The notes: generated by a model not told the origin, from the sequence alone. A stretch of 64,000 bases of DNA from Embiotoca jacksoni (GCA_022577435.1 JAKOON010000004.1:3929001-3993000), one strand, 5' to 3'; positions 1-14,668 are shown, numbered from the stretch's first letter. A program made the numbers and translations.

Positions 1-2815
1 ACCAATGAGAAGTCTACAATTATTTGACAAATTAAAGTGATGAAAATCAAATAGTTTAGTTCATATAGTACACGACACATTTCATCTTTGTCTGGCATGT
101 CTGATGCTGCCATCAAAACAGTCATATATGACTATTACAATAGCCTGGAACAGAGAGGTCACTTGCATTAATTACACCAGTGTGTCATAAAGCCAGTTTA
201 CAATTCAAATGTCTCCACTTTCAAAATGTCCTTCCGTCCCCTTTCTCTCTTTAATATGTCTTGATCCCACAAAGCACAACTTTCTCAATTATATTTCACA
301 TTATGGTTATTTTTTGTTTTTCCGAGACCCCTGTGGGATTTCTTTTCACTGAGCAGCTGAATTATACGCTCTCCAAAGAGCATGACCTTGCAACAGTAGA
401 AGCTACCATAAGAGTGCTAAAAGGCGGATGTGAAGGGGTACTGCTGTAAATCCTGCCACAAAGAGAAAGGATGGGGGACAGCTTTATCCAGCTAAGAGCC
501 TGCACAGGAGGATTAGGGCTACAGGGAGCAAGATAGGAGGAGGTGACGGACGGGGGCAGCGGCGTCTGTGCGACGGGTAACCACCTTGATAAAAATGGAA
601 GAGGAACGGAATAAATGCAAAGAGGAAATGGGTAGTAGGGGGAAAAGGGATACGACTGTGTGGAGAAAATGTCAATACAGAGGTCAGAGTCTACGGGATT
701 ACAGTGGAAAGGCGATATCTTCACCAAAACACATGCATGCCCTCTGGGTTAGAGCAAAACAAACACGCACATAGTGTCTGTGGAGAGCGTTATTAGCTGA
801 ATTTTAAGTGAACCTCATTCCAGCCATCTAAATATTGAACAACTGCTGTCTCAGCTGTGCTTTGTCAGACACAGGACACACAGGTGCTGCAACACAGATG
901 AGAAGTTGGTGTTTTGCACATGAACAGGCCCTTCAGTGAGATGAAGAAGGCCCTGGAAGAAAGTCAGCAACTGAATGAAGAGCTAAAAATATGTTTATGC
1001 ATGTGTCTTTATATTTCCAGCATCAACCCTGTTTGAGATGAAATGTTTGTGCTGAGACGCGAGTCATCAGTATGTTTTTATTTACCGTTGTGCACCTGTG
1101 ATGTTCGCTGCTGGAAATATGATGTGCAGAGGTAGAAAGAAAGACTGAAGATAATGATGCCTGTTTCCAAAGTGAAGAGGATCTCTCAGGTGATTCTTAT
1201 TGTGCTTTTCCGCTTTAGTAAGTAACTACAATAAACAGTTTAGATTCTAAAAAGTCATTCCTCTTTTTCCTGAATTTGTCAGAAAATCATAAATGTTTGT
1301 TTTAACACCAATAATATTCAACTTCTATTCCAAATCCTAATATAAATACCTCCTAAACCAAGCGCTCTAGAAGCTAAATTAATGCTGCACGAGTATTTTG
1401 TAGCAGTCACAGAAAATCAGCATCAGACATAACCTGAAGATTTTTGGACAATTTGAAAGTATTTCCTTTGACAGGAACGGTTCCTGCCAGTAAAACGGCT
1501 AAAGGAACATCTGCCAATTACCTCCTGGTTTTGTGCGTTACACTTGCAGTGCCCATTGCGTTCTGTTTTTTTTGTTGGTTTTTTTTTTACTTGCTTTAAT
1601 TTTCACGAGTGATACAAGACTGAAACGGAGTGTCATCCCGAGTTCTACGCTGCTCCTCGAGCAATGTCCAGAAAGCCGGAAAAATAACACTACAATTGGA
1701 CAAGGTTATGCAAAAGAAAAACACCCATGTGGCTGATAACTATGTCCGTAAAGGAAGGCTCAGACTCCATTCACAAAGGTACATTCACCACAGGCATCCT
1801 AAATGGAAAAGTGTGATGTGACATGGATAAACAAAGAACGATCCTTTCAGCAGCCTTTCCTTCGTTTCGTTATATTCCTTTAATTTCTGTGTGGATCAAA
1901 TTATTTGAATAAAGCATCTTTTTGTGCTTTTATGTTGGCTGACATCGCCCGTGCCACATAAAAAAATAAAACAAGCATAAACAAGCGGAGTGTCACAAGT
2001 TTGGGTTCATATCCAGATGACATGGACAACTGGCCCAGAAAGGAGGATTGTCTGCCTCTGTGTCCGCCATTTCTTCTAGGCTGGGGGACGTGAATGATTG
2101 AACAAATACTTAAAACTCTGTACACATGTGTGGTACAAATTGGACAGCGATACTCAAGAGTTCCCAAGTGCACTGATTGGGAAGTCGGCACAGATCGGGC
2201 ACCGACATCCTTGACATGAGGAAATATTTCAGCGTGCACGTGCCTTTGTGAACAGCAAAAAGTGAGACACAGCACGGCGTCACAGCGTTGTGGGAGCAAA
2301 GGAGAGGACTGTTCTAGTTCCTATTTTGTGCTTTTGAAAAGTCAACGATAGATAAATAATTTAGACAGAATCACTGATGCGCCGTCAGTGCCACTGTAAA
2401 GAAACACTGCAAAAAAAGAGTCAAATGAGGACATCCATGTCACACAGGTAGACTGCAAGCCGGAAAGAGACAGAAGAAATACGATTCGAAAAAAAAAAAG
2501 AAGAATAAAGCACAACAGTCGGGGAAAGATGGCGTAAAAAAAAAAAAAAAGTTGAAGACACACAGTTGCATTTGACAAATGGCAGATGGGGACTGAGGAC
2601 AAATGGACCAAAGGGTTTTAGACAAAGAGGTGAACTTGAGTGGGTGAAAAAGCCCTCTGACCCTTCCACCATCCGTCCACTTTGCACACAGAGCAGCTGG
2701 AAAACCATTACGAAGAGGTGCTGATAATACCTTCATCATCAAGTCAAGCTCCCCTCCATTCCTCTTCTGTCATGTCTTGTTCCTTTTCCTTGTTCTATCT
2801 GTACCCATCAATAAC

Positions 2816-2862
2816 CTCTCTCTCTCTCTCTCTCTCTCTGCCCCCCCCCCCCCCGCCCCCCC
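2816..2862. repeat. CT microsatellite followed by poly-C
   Basis: About 12 CT units run directly into 14 C, one G and seven C. Confidence 0.95.
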
Positions 2863-3837
2863 TTTCCCCTCTGCTCTATCACAATCAAATTACTCTGTCA
2901 GACTAGGGGTGTGGGGGTGGGGACGCAGTTTGCTCAGCTTCCGCCCACTCGCAAAAATCCTCCGTCTGACCACACAACCAACTGTAAGTCTTACATTCTT
3001 ACAGACAGGCGTGTATCACGCTACAGAAAAGGCTCTTCGGTGGCGAGGTGGTTGCTAGGTGCCACTGGAGGAGTAATGATGTGAATAATCAGCCTCTTTG
3101 GCTTCATAATGAGGGCTGTGACAGGGACAGCACAAACTCATTTGCATTGGTTTTAATGGAGGCGTTTAGTGTAATATGGTCGACATGCTGTTTTGGAGGT
3201 TTTTCCACCCCAACAGGAAAATTCTTTTTTTTTTTTATTTAAAGAAACTCTCATTTGAACATGACTAAATTAACAAAGATCAAATGTTCCACCTTCTAAA
3301 TTACCAAACACATAAAAGAATCCATTATGACTGACACTATTTAGAGCAAAGCATTGTCACTTTTTTTTTTACCCTTGTTATACTCCAGAAAGAAGAACGG
3401 CTGCATCAACAACCTCACTGTGCTTTTATGTGCATCACTGGTCAAATATGTATCAGGACCCTACAGCTAAAGTTTATACATGTTTTTTTATTGGTCAGTT
3501 CATTGAGAGGAAGTTAATTTGCTACCATATAAATCAGGGGTTCTTCATTTATGAGTGTCTACTGGAATCTTTAAATTTGGATTCATTTAATTTGATGAAT
3601 AAAACAAGTTAATCTAAATGTGTTGCCCAGAATTGCTCATGTTCTTCTGACATAAATTTGTGATATGAATAAATGCCTTTAAAAAAAAAAGAAATAGGAA
3701 TTAAATGGCTGATTACTTTAGAATGAGAATCAGTTGCAACATATACAATTAAAACATTTCCAGTTTCAAGACTCCATTGTTGGAAAATATGTTTCAGCAA
3801 ACTTATGAATTACAGCAAATAGTTTATGGGAAATCTG

Positions 3838-4085
3838 TTTATTTGCTTTCTCGGTGGGAGTTAGATGAAAAGAAAAATGAACTCTCATGTCTGTATGGTA
3901 AATATGAAGCCAGCATCAGCAGCCATTTAGCTGAAACAGCATATTGACCCTGTCCATAAGGTTAACAAAAATCCACCTCTAAAGCTCACTGATTAAAACA
4001 TTGATCGGCACAAACGATGAGTACAAAAGACTAAAACAGCTGGTTTCCCCTGCCGCCAGCAGTTCCACTAAAATAAGTAAATGGT
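3838..4085 (+). repeat. dispersed repeat, family B copy 1
   Basis: This copy shares ordered words with 28.11 and 44.06 kb: tttgctttct, then gagttagatga, then ctctcatgtctgtatggtaa and aatatgaagc. I recognise it from memory as a widespread teleost interspersed repeat, but cannot name its class. No coding potential is seen. It lies in the presumed nalf1 intron. Confidence 0.6.
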
Positions 4086-7000
4086 CATCTGTTTGCAGCT
4101 TCCTTCTTAACAGACAGTGATAGTGATGAGAGTGGCATCGATTCTTTCCTCCACCTCTTGACAACAAAGTGGCATTTTTTCCATAATGTCAAACTGTTCC
4201 TCTAAAGCTCCTTTTTCCAGTAACAATGGAAACAAATACAACGTATTGTGGCATCCCACTGTGCATGTACACGCACTCGGTTGACAAATACACACACACA
4301 CTCATTGAAAGACACACTAGCCTGATTAAAATGGAAAGGATTACGCCAGACCAGGTGCTCAAATCAATTGTTTCTACCAAACCCTGAAAAATACAGTATG
4401 TCAGGGGATGTCCGACACAAGCCCATCACGCTGCACACATCACTGGGTATTTCCTCTAATCTCCCTGTTCATTTGTCATTCTCTCTCCCTCTCCAATCCT
4501 CTTCTATTTGCATCCGTCAGCCTCTCTCCCATGTTTGCTCATATGTTCACTTTTTAACTATGCGTCTGCATGTGCATGACGGTTGCCTCGTGCATTCCTG
4601 CATCGGCTGCGCAAGACACGTGTGAGCTATGAGGCAGTGCAGGGATATGACAATGTCGTCATGTTTATCGGTTACATCATAAACATCCAGAAGTTCCATT
4701 TAACATTCTTTGTTCTATGATGAATGGAGTTTGGTGAAATCCTGCAGTAACATGCAAAGTACACAGGCCATGCTGTGAACAACGTTGAGTCTATGCATCA
4801 TTAACAAAGAGAGTATATGTCCAGCCTCTGTGTCTGCTCATGCGGTTTATGTGCAGTATAATATGAGTGTATAAACAGAGACTGCACGTATACATGTGCG
4901 TGTCTTTTCTCCCTGCTCTCTCTGAATCAGGACATGCTGTGAGCGACTGATGATGACGATGACTCAGTAATGTGAGAATGTCACCAGAGTCTTGGAGCTG
5001 TGACTGGTTTCTGTCTCTCTGCTCAGACTGCAGCTTTCTCAGCACACTTCCCTACTGCTGTATGAAGTTTTCTTTTTTTTTTTCAACCCCACTTCAACTG
5101 TCTCTTCAAATGTGGACAAAATACAGGTATATGATTTTATACACTTTGTTTACACTTAAACCACTTTAGGCTTCAAGGAAATCAAAGTTGGTACTTCTCC
5201 AGGATGCTGCTTCAAAGTTGGCACTACTTTGGCTCAAAAACACATTAGAAGCAGGATATTAGACCAGTAACACATGGCTGATCTAAATGGCTGAAATACC
5301 CAGACAAATGTTTTACTCTGGGCTCTCACTCTCGATGCCTCCACAGCTGTGAAAATATTTTAAAGAGGGATGATGTCAGTCAGGATGATGCAATATGTGA
5401 ACCCCACACCTATATGAAAAAGATCTGTATTAATAACATCTGCTGTAAAATGTACATCAGTTCAGCATGCTTTCTTGCATGAAATACATTATTATTTAAT
5501 AATAATGAATTTATTCAATAAAATTAAAAAATTAAATACAAAAATTAAATTATTATTTAATAATAATTAAATAAATACATTTAAAATAAATTATGCATTT
5601 CTTGCATAAAATGCACTGGCTCAAAGGAAAGCCAGATTTACACAAGAAACGGAAATGACAAAACTGCATCCAATGACGCTCATTTACTTGCAAAGGAGGT
5701 GATGAGCTGATCTGATAAGCATACACAAAGTACAAACAACAATTAGGGTCAGATTTACAATATCTACAAGCAAAGTAATGGCGCTGGATCAATCTAACAA
5801 CTAACAGGCTAGTTAATGCGATACGAATCAACATGCCTTGTCTCGTTATTCTCAGCTCTCCTCGTGGCACTCGAAAAACGTAAGCTCCCTGCTCTCTTAA
5901 TGGAAAACATTCCATCGAGTCTCGACCGTTATCTTTTACCTGCTTTTAGGGTGTTGATTTTGGTCCACTGCAGTTTGCTTTTTGGCCGCCATTTTCTTTC
6001 TGTTGGTTCTGTTTGTCCTTCGTCATGAGAGGCTTTTGACCAGATTGTCTGACCCTGAATGTCACTTTCAACCGGACTGAAAGTGTGAAGCCTTTATTTT
6101 CCATTCTTAACCACTTATTGAAACCATAATATTTCTACACAATATAACATAACCAACAAAAATCAAGTTAAACGTTTTTTTTTCTTATATTTTTGGAATG
6201 CAGGTCCCCTGTCATCCACCAGGGGGTGCTGCAGCGGCCTTGATTGCGCCCAATAGATTAATAACCTCGGACTGGTGCAGGGAGGTTCAAATACACCTAT
6301 TTACCTAGAGCTATGGTACGAAATGTGTCAGTCACTCACCGTCTGCATGACTTAATACTAGCTGAAATTATAAGTGCTGGGTGAAAATAATTATGCGAGT
6401 TTGAGACACGATTGAATAAATCTTAATAAATCTCATAAATTTTCATATATGACTTGGCTATATGATTCACAGAGAAGAAGAAAGCAAACACCAGGCAAAA
6501 TTTTGATTAAGCATATGGCTTTTTTCTGGAGGAACCGGTGTACATCCCCGATACAAATCAAACTCACAAAAATACGGGTAGAAAATATTTGTAACCAGCA
6601 CTCATAGATAAAGCAGAATGTATGACCTCATGTTAAAATCACTGTCCTGGTGTCTTTCGGTTGCTTTTAATGTGACAAGAAAAATCTCCCTTGAGCTTTC
6701 ATACTTACATCATATAGGCCTTAACTTTGCACACCCTACTTCTTATACCTTTTCAACATCTACAATGCTTCTTTAATCAGTAGTTGCATTATATTTAGAT
6801 TTTTTTTTTTATTATTATTTGTCTGACTGTTGTTTGAATGCTCAGGTTTATCTTGAAAGGTATAGGGCTTAGCTTTAGGTTAGATTTTGACAACCTATGG
6901 AATTTTTCCTTAAATATTGTGAGGAGATACTGCCTCAGAAGTGAAGCGCATGGGAAGAAAGTACCCTGTGGTGGTTTGATTTGATAAAAAAAACTGTAAG

Positions 7001-9127
7001 CTTGTTTAAGATGAATCCCTTCTCGCCTGGCGAGAGGACAAGAGCTGGTGACTGCAGCCGGGGGAGGTGACAAAAAGCTGCAGTCAGCTTGGACGGTTTC
7101 CAGAAGCATACACAGGGAGTCACATGCACATTCATCAGAATCAGACTGAATAAAATGCTATTTTTCTGCCTATTCAACTTTTGCAGTTATCAGTAATTGA
7201 TTTTCTTGGTTACATAGGGATAATAATTGCCATAATCATGTCAGTGTTTATCCTTTAACACTCATTTATTTATTTTTTTCATACTGAAGACCGCGTCCCC
7301 TTTAAATTATTTTATAACTCAGATGCATTTACATGTAAATAAAATGTCATGGTGCTGTTTCCTTCCATTTCTTGTCCAAGATGAACGTCATTGAAACTAA
7401 CTAATATTACTCTAAAAATACTGCCCAAATATCACATACTTCCACTCCCTGCTTTTATAAATAGCTTCCACAGAGCTGCTTCAATGAAGTTCTGATTAAA
7501 TGGTTTCCATTTTTATCAATGACTCATTCCATTGAAAAGCAATTTTCTCATCCTTTCATATAAACAATCCAGTCTACAGATCTTTGCCAGGCCTATACAC
7601 AAGAACTGAATTACCATGAGCATCTCCACACAAAGGAGAACTGACTGTCATGACAGCACTTGCATATATCAGATGGTTCGTGTTTCAAATCAGAGTCCTA
7701 ACATTACTGATTGAGTTAATTCAATAGTCATCTTCCTTTTTTTCACCATCCGCTAACGCTGCATAAAATTTAATGGACAGATGTCAACCAAATCCCGGAC
7801 ACAAGTTCAAAATCTAAATGGTCATTGTTGTTGCTGTGATGCTGATGTTTTCATATAAATATGAGATGTTAGACACCACCAAATATTACCAGCTTAAACA
7901 AATAAATTCCTGACGTCTACCGATTTGATGCCTCCAGCATTTAATGCATTTTGTATGGCGTTATCAAGCCATTTCCGCTCTCTCTCTCTCTCTCTGCTTC
8001 TGTCTCCTCGCTTTGTCACAGAAAATCGAACATAACACATCACCCACTCGTCAACTCATTCAGCTAAGCATACCAGAGAGACAGAGGAGAGAAGAGACAG
8101 ATAGCAAAGTGTGCATTTGTAAAAGTCCTAATTTGTTTATGTCATGGCTTTTATTGAATTGGACGCATTAAAAGAACTCATTTAAACTTTTATCTCATTA
8201 CGGGGGGGCGGGAGGGGATTTGGCTTGTGTGATTGGCTGAATATGTGCAGCTTGTTTTTGCACACAGAAAGTCACACACATGGACAAGCACATAGGTCTC
8301 CTCCAGTCTTTTGACTTATTTAACTGCACCCAACACCATGCACCAGAGAAATGGGACATGCATTTACACTGTGAAAGCATAAGAACTCTTTCAGAGTACT
8401 GGCATGCAGAAGACAAAGGGGAGAAGTGCATGGAGAGAAAGAAGCGGTTGTGAATGTGTTGATTGGAGTCGAGGCTCAAGGCAGCAAAGGCAGGAGCCGT
8501 ACGGTCTCATTGTGTAGTGCAGGCGGGGGAATAGAGGATGACGAGGAGGCGTTTCCATGGGAGGGCTGCTGTGTTCTTCTCGAACATACGCATCCCCTTA
8601 TCTCCTGCCTGGGGAGAAACAAACACTGGCAGCTCATACGAAGGGGAGTTTCCCTGGATCTATTGGAGCTGTGGAGAAGCAACAGAGCCCTAATTGAATT
8701 TGAGGAAAGAGAGACAAAAGTGCAGGACGTCTACGAGGGCCAAGCCGTCTGTGTTGATAGCAGAACCATCTGTACATTATGTGCTTTGACAAAGCCGTTT
8801 TTAATGTGACTTGTACAAAAAGCTGTTCAGTTCAGCAAATGTGCAGTTTATACCAACATGAATATGCTGTGTCAGTTTGTCCTCTTATAGTTCTTCTACC
8901 TAGTTGTCTCAAACAATCAGGACTAAGGCACACACACCCAATGCACCGCACATCGCTCTGACTTTGACTTGTTATTTCTGTATATTTTTAGCCATGCGTG
9001 CTGTCGGTCTCTTGCACTTGTTTGATTGTTTAATTATCTGGACATATTCTGAGGATTGCCCTGTAATTTTGCACAGATGTTCGTGGCATTTTATCGACTC
9101 CAGATCCACCCACTCACCCACTTTGGT

Positions 9128-9540
9128 TCTCATGGGAATATCTCCACAACTGTTGGATGGATTGACCAAAAAAAACAAAAAAAACAATTTCACCACAAGG
9201 TTCATAGCTGTTGAAACGTTTGTTTGCGTCATAGAGTTTTGCTTCAGAGACAAGGAATAATGTTTCAGACTGGACCCTTATATCAAAATATAGAAGAGTA
9301 GAAACTTTAACAAACACAATTATCATAAATGCAACTCCAATGTTCTGGGGATATTAATGCTATTGAGCACATTGCCATGGAATTTGTTAAAAAAAAAAAA
9401 AAAACATCTGTGCTCCCTTTAGAATGAATTGTATAAAGTGCCATCATCAGGTCAAAATTTCTGTTTACCCAACATTACATTTTGACCAACAGCCTCAGCT
9501 GTATTGTTCACTACTGTGGATTTAACACATAAACTAAATC
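9128..9540 (+). repeat. dispersed repeat, family A copy 1
   Basis: It contains gttggatggattg, ttgccatggaatttgtt, catcatcaggtcaaaattt and cagcctcagctgtattgtt in the order also seen at 23.43-23.90 kb. I recall the family as a common fish interspersed repeat of uncertain class. Two A-runs interrupt this copy. Confidence 0.55.
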
Positions 9541-10111
9541 AAATAGGGGCTGAAATGAATAGTCTTGTAGAAATGGAGAGTGATGGAGGAGAAAAGGTGA
9601 TTGAATAAGCAAACGACCAGAGAGGCAGGGTGGAGGAGCGCACAGAGGGATTAGTGTGGACAGGCCTGTAATTGAAGGGAAGGGAAGGACCTCAACCTAG
9701 ATCAGTATCTATCACTCCAGCAGGAAAAAAGAAAAGAGCTCAACACCCACATATTTCCAGAAAAGCAGAGGGAAAGAGAAACCAAGGCCCCAGATGAGAA
9801 GAAAGGCCATAAGGACGAGGGAGAGAGGGGTGAAGGCGATGCAGAGACAGACACTGGACATGTGTATGTGTGATGTTGGTTCCTCAGAGCTTTGACACAG
9901 ATGGGAGGAAGACAAAGAGGGAGCGGATGTGAAACTAAGGGAGAGACAGTGACAAATAGAGGGAGAAAGGAGATCAACATGTAGAGACAGAGCCCTGGAG
10001 GCACAGCCACCAGAGAAGCAGAGAATTATGGGAGTGCAAATTAAATTACACCGGAAGGAACAGTCAGGTCTGGACCTGCAGGAAACACTGTGCATGGGGC
10101 TCTTTGTTTGA

Positions 10112-10122
10112 GCGCGCGCGCG

Positions 10123-10172
<50 letters not shown>

Positions 10173-10183
10173 CGTGTGTGTGT
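10112..10183. repeat. GC then TG alternating array
   Basis: Six GC units are followed, after a single 'at' break, by about 29 TG units with two CG interruptions. Alternating purine-pyrimidine sequence of this kind can adopt Z-DNA. Confidence 0.95.
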
Positions 10184-10278
10184 AAACATATACGTCTAAT
10201 CATGAATATTTCATGTACCTAGGTCCCTCTTGAAAAATAAATCTAAATCTCCGTGATACAACCTGATTAAACAAAGTT

Positions 10279-10280
<2 letters not shown>

Positions 10281-10338
<58 letters not shown>
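10281..10338. repeat. TG microsatellite, 29 units
   Basis: Uninterrupted TG repeat 97 bases after the preceding GC/TG array; the frames seen in it (VCVC...) are not coding. Confidence 0.95.
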
Positions 10339-10342
<4 letters not shown>

Positions 10343-13300
10343 TGAAAGTGAAACAGAAGAATGGGGGGCAGGGGGTTTACTGGGACACAGTATTTGGTTC
10401 TGTATGAAATATGCCGAGCACCTCCACATTAAAACATCATACATATATGATCCAGTAAAACAGTTCTTCCACGTCCCCCTTTTTCATCTCATAATAAGGC
10501 TTTCTTTTTGCCGTGATTCTGTGCTACAAGGACTTGATGAACTTTGAACCCGGTGTGTGCTGATCTTTGTCTGTGCACACAATGGCTCTTTTCTTGGAAC
10601 TTTTCTTGGACCACAACAGAAGTATTAGTTTTGTGTTTGTGAGATTTTGAGTGAATGCGGAGCAGTAATGCCTGTTGGGAGTATTTTTCTACCACATGAA
10701 GAGTGTTTAAAATCACTTTTATGTTGTGATCAGTTTTACTTGCATGTTCTTAACTTTCTGCTGCTGGACATTAGACAACACTCCAATCCTGCACCTGGTA
10801 AAGCTTTTACAACCCTAGAAGAACGCACAGTTCAATGGACCTGTGGAGAGATGAAGCATCACAGCACCAGAGACAGGAAGTTAACCAGCTGCAGGGAAAC
10901 ACAAATGGAGCAAGCATGGGAGGAGAGCGAGGTTGATGAAGCAACACGCAAGGCCACAACACAGATCCGCGGAGATATCTGACCGAAGCAGACAAGAAAC
11001 AGGGTCGTCTACCCAGAGGACAAGTCACCCGCCGGAAGGATAAGCATCCTATGTCGTGCCGGGAAGAGTGTAGAGTTCTGCAAGAAGCTCTGGGCAGTGA
11101 CAGTCATCTGATGAGTAGATGTGCTTGTCGGCAAAGAACTTTAGAACTTGTCACTAGTAGTATACTCTTGTCCCCAAGATATCTGTGGAGGTCAGTCTGA
11201 CCCGCGATAAAAGAAAGAGGACCAACTCAACAAACAGCCGAGGACAAGCTTCAGCAGTGAGGTTTATGGACACAGAAGTACTCAGTTATCTCTCTTGTCT
11301 TTATAAAGGATCCTGAGAAGAGATGTCGCTCTTCTGTCTTTAATTGCTGTGTTGTTTGTCTGTTGAAAAGTTTATTTTTAACTGATATTTTTATTATTTT
11401 CAACAGGACTTTGAATAGGAATTGCGGAAGTTACTTATTTGGTATAGTTGGTTTTATCAAATGTTTTTATTAAGTTAATTATTTATTGGTTGTAACCTTA
11501 CACTGTCACCCATCAGTTTTGACACAGTTCATTTCATGTTGCCATTCTTCCATCTCAGATGACTGATTTTTGAAAACATAACAACCTTGCTTGTTTTGAT
11601 ATAACATCCTAAAAGGGCTTTAAGATGGAGCAGTGGGCTGCACCAGACAAGGCTGCCAAAACTCTGCATCAATAGGCCTTTTTTCCAGTAAACATTTTGA
11701 CTTGTCATAGTAGGAACATCACGGGTGTTTAATAACCTTAACAATGACTCTGCAGTATTAAAGTCTCCCGGTACGACATGATAGTATGCCAGTGACACAT
11801 CATGCACAATAACAACACCCTGAGAAGTTGAATGGAATTCAACTGGCGTTACTTTGATTGTGTACATCTGTGCTCATCCAGCAGTGACATGTCAATGCTT
11901 CTTTGGCAAAAAAAAAAAGAAAGGCCAATCAAATCATCTTGTTTAGTTAATAGCAGGATGCTGGTGGATGTCATCTGGGACTGCTAATTTAACAGAGGTT
12001 TGTGCACAATTTCATCAAGTGGAGCCAGAGAAGCACCGACCTGAGTCAAAGGCAGCATCGGCGACTGAAACTTCCATGTCCTGTCAGCGGATCTCAACTC
12101 CAAGGCCCTTTGTTCCTTCTGATGAAGTCGTTTTTTAAAAATCAGTGACAAATATGGTTTCCTCTTGTTTGAAGTAATTTCCAACAAAAATCAAAGGTTA
12201 CTGAAATAGTAGTAAACATGGGATTAATAGTAGATTCATACACAATTGGAGTACTAATAAGGATTTATAATGTCTTGTCCTTTGAATAACTACAAACTTG
12301 TATAACTAAACAGTGGGCTACAAATACTGTAATCGTGACAGTTAAATAGTCTCTGACAGTTGATTTTAAGAAAAGCCCTTCAGAGCATTTTTTTTTTCTG
12401 CTGACTATGCCTCTCTTTGCATTTGTCACACATGCGGGAGGTTTGTCCATTGAAGCAGCTCTTTTCCCTCCTTTCACTCACATCCAGTACGTACTGTATA
12501 CTGAACTAATTCTTGTAAGATATTTAGTTGACCTTCTCACTCATACAAACCCCTCACTTAGCTTTGCAATGTAAAGTTTGGTTCTATCTTAATATAATTC
12601 GTTAATGATATGATAGGGTGCCAAATGTTATGCATGTTTTATTTTTGCTATATCAGCTTCATTACACCCACCAAACATCCAGATATATTGGTGTTCTGCT
12701 TTTTGTTTTCTTTTCTTTTTTTAATGAATTTAGATTTACATTTTTTTAGCATATAACTAACTGCCAAACTATCATTCCTCAGACAGGGAAATTAGCTGGC
12801 CCCATGCCAAACACCATCCAGATGAATACCATGCCTTTGAGTGAAGATGAAAGCCCCTAGTTTACCTCTTTTCATAAAGATCTTTTGAGCTACTTATGCC
12901 TTATTATGCATGCAGTATGCTTGTACTCTGGATGTATATTGATACCTGTGCCTAATTGTGACAGTTTCCCTCCTTCAATGCATTTTTTGTTTTTGTTATC
13001 TCCTTTATATTCACTTCTTAACCTTATGCCACTTATTTTATTATCTATAACAGTGACAGCAAACCAATGAAGCAAATACCATTTGATGTTTTTGTTTCAA
13101 TTCACTTAATGTTTGGAAACAAAAGTCTTGAGTAGCTGCTTGAAATGTGGAGAAATAATGCTGAGATAACAGTGAATAGCAATAATTATTGTTTCAAGCT
13201 GCTGAATGTCTTTTTATTGTCCAGCAGAGAGGTTCTTCAAGGAGCCATGACTTGTGATGCAGGCCTGGGGTGCTGTACTTTGGTAAAGGTCACACGAACA

Positions 13301-13478
13301 CTGAAGCCGATTAGCAATTCAGATTGGGCTAAAGGGGCAAAAAAGTAGCCCTGCCTGAGTCTTATTGCATTAGCAGAGAGTAGGAGTGCAAAAGCACACT
13401 CGTGATTAGATGGCATAATAAGGAAGCAGCTAGGAGATGTCATAAGAAATAGATTCATGCACATACAGAATCTATATG

Positions 13479-13542
13479 TGACCTTTCTTACAGTGCTGTT
13501 GTGATGATGATGCACCTCAGCTGGCATGAGACACATTTGATA
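13479..13542 (+). repeat. 64-bp local direct duplication, copy 1
   Basis: The stretch tgacctttcttacag...ctggcatgagacacatttgata is repeated 350 bases downstream with only two differences (gtg versus cac around 13493-13495). The interior has gatgatgatg and cacctcagctggcatgag. It does not match a repeat I know. Confidence 0.9.
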
Positions 13543-13828
13543 CATACATATGCATGCACACACTCTCTGACAAACAAGCATAACAATAAGGTATGACTCA
13601 CAGTAAGCAAACAACATATTACAACACATGATTCCATTGTGAAGGTTTATCCTTGGTATTTCCTCCCACTAACTATCCCTCCACACACAGGGATGATCAG
13701 TACTCACAGCCCAGGACCCTGACCATCTGCCCTCTTACAACATCTATCTTGCAAACACAGTATGGGTTGCAGGATCATTAAGACAGATGTTTTGAGGGAA
13801 CGCTTCCTGCTTTCCAAGGTTCATTCCC

Positions 13829-13892
13829 TGACCTTTCTTACAGCACTGTTGTGATGATGATGCACCTCAGCTGGCATGAGACACATTTGATA
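13829..13892 (+). repeat. 64-bp local direct duplication, copy 2
   Basis: Second copy, same strand, of the segment at 13479-13542, with near-identical sequence including ttgtgatgatgatgcac and gcatgagacacatttgata. The 286 bases between the copies are not duplicated. Confidence 0.9.
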
Positions 13893-14582
13893 ACTGTTTT
13901 TTGCTCAAACTCAGTGTTTAGGATGAAGAAAATCTGTGAAGTTATGGTGCATTAAACACAAAAAACATCTCACAGCACACGTGAAAGGGGACAATAAGGC
14001 TATACAGACGATGCAGTGTAATGATGCATGTACTGTATTTCTGCCAGATACAGTACAAGCAAGGATAGCATCATCAATCTCTACTGTCCTTGTTAGGCTT
14101 TACTCCCACATCCCCAGTGTCTTTAACCATATTGTACAGTTTCCATACCACTGATCTTGTTCTTGGAAGACCCTCACACTGCATATTTTGTGCCTCTCGG
14201 GGTGTAAAGGCAGGCAAGACAGCACACTCTTAGAGAATACTTAGAAGAGATGCAGAATATCCTGTGGTCAACTTAGTCAGAGAAATAAGGTTGAACATGA
14301 CATACTAATTAAAACAATAGATATAATTGAATATGTAGAGTATTAAAAAAAAATCTGTCCCACTGTAAGGCCTTTTTCCTTCATTCAGCACCATGGACAG
14401 TGAACACAGGAGCATGCACTTCTGATGCAGAGACGAGCTTCTGCAACAGTCCAGTTAACAGCAAATGAAAGAGATTGAAGTGTGATCTAAAACGATATAT
14501 ATTCACCCTGTTTCACTTTACAGGCTTTTGTTGTTCACCACAGCAGAGGTGGCTTTAATACCAAAGTAGCACAAGTCCAGCT

Positions 14583-14584
<2 letters not shown>

Positions 14585-14633
<49 letters not shown>

Positions 14634-14668
14634 TGCGTGCATGCGTGCGTGCATGCGTGTTTGTGTGT
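14585..14668. repeat. GT and GCGT compound microsatellite
   Basis: About 15 GT units pass into tetranucleotide GCGT/GCAT repeats. It lies about 590 bases beyond the nalf1 exon 1 donor. Confidence 0.95.

Noticed and set aside
8426..8809. 127-codon plus-strand frame
   Set aside because: No domain or homology is evident, and no splice signals agree with a gene model.
11529..11867. 112-codon minus-strand frame in the presumed nalf1 intron
   Set aside because: It is on the nalf1 sense strand but does not resemble the missing NALF1 C-terminal part (no YKAWLC-type cysteine motifs). It may be a repeat remnant.
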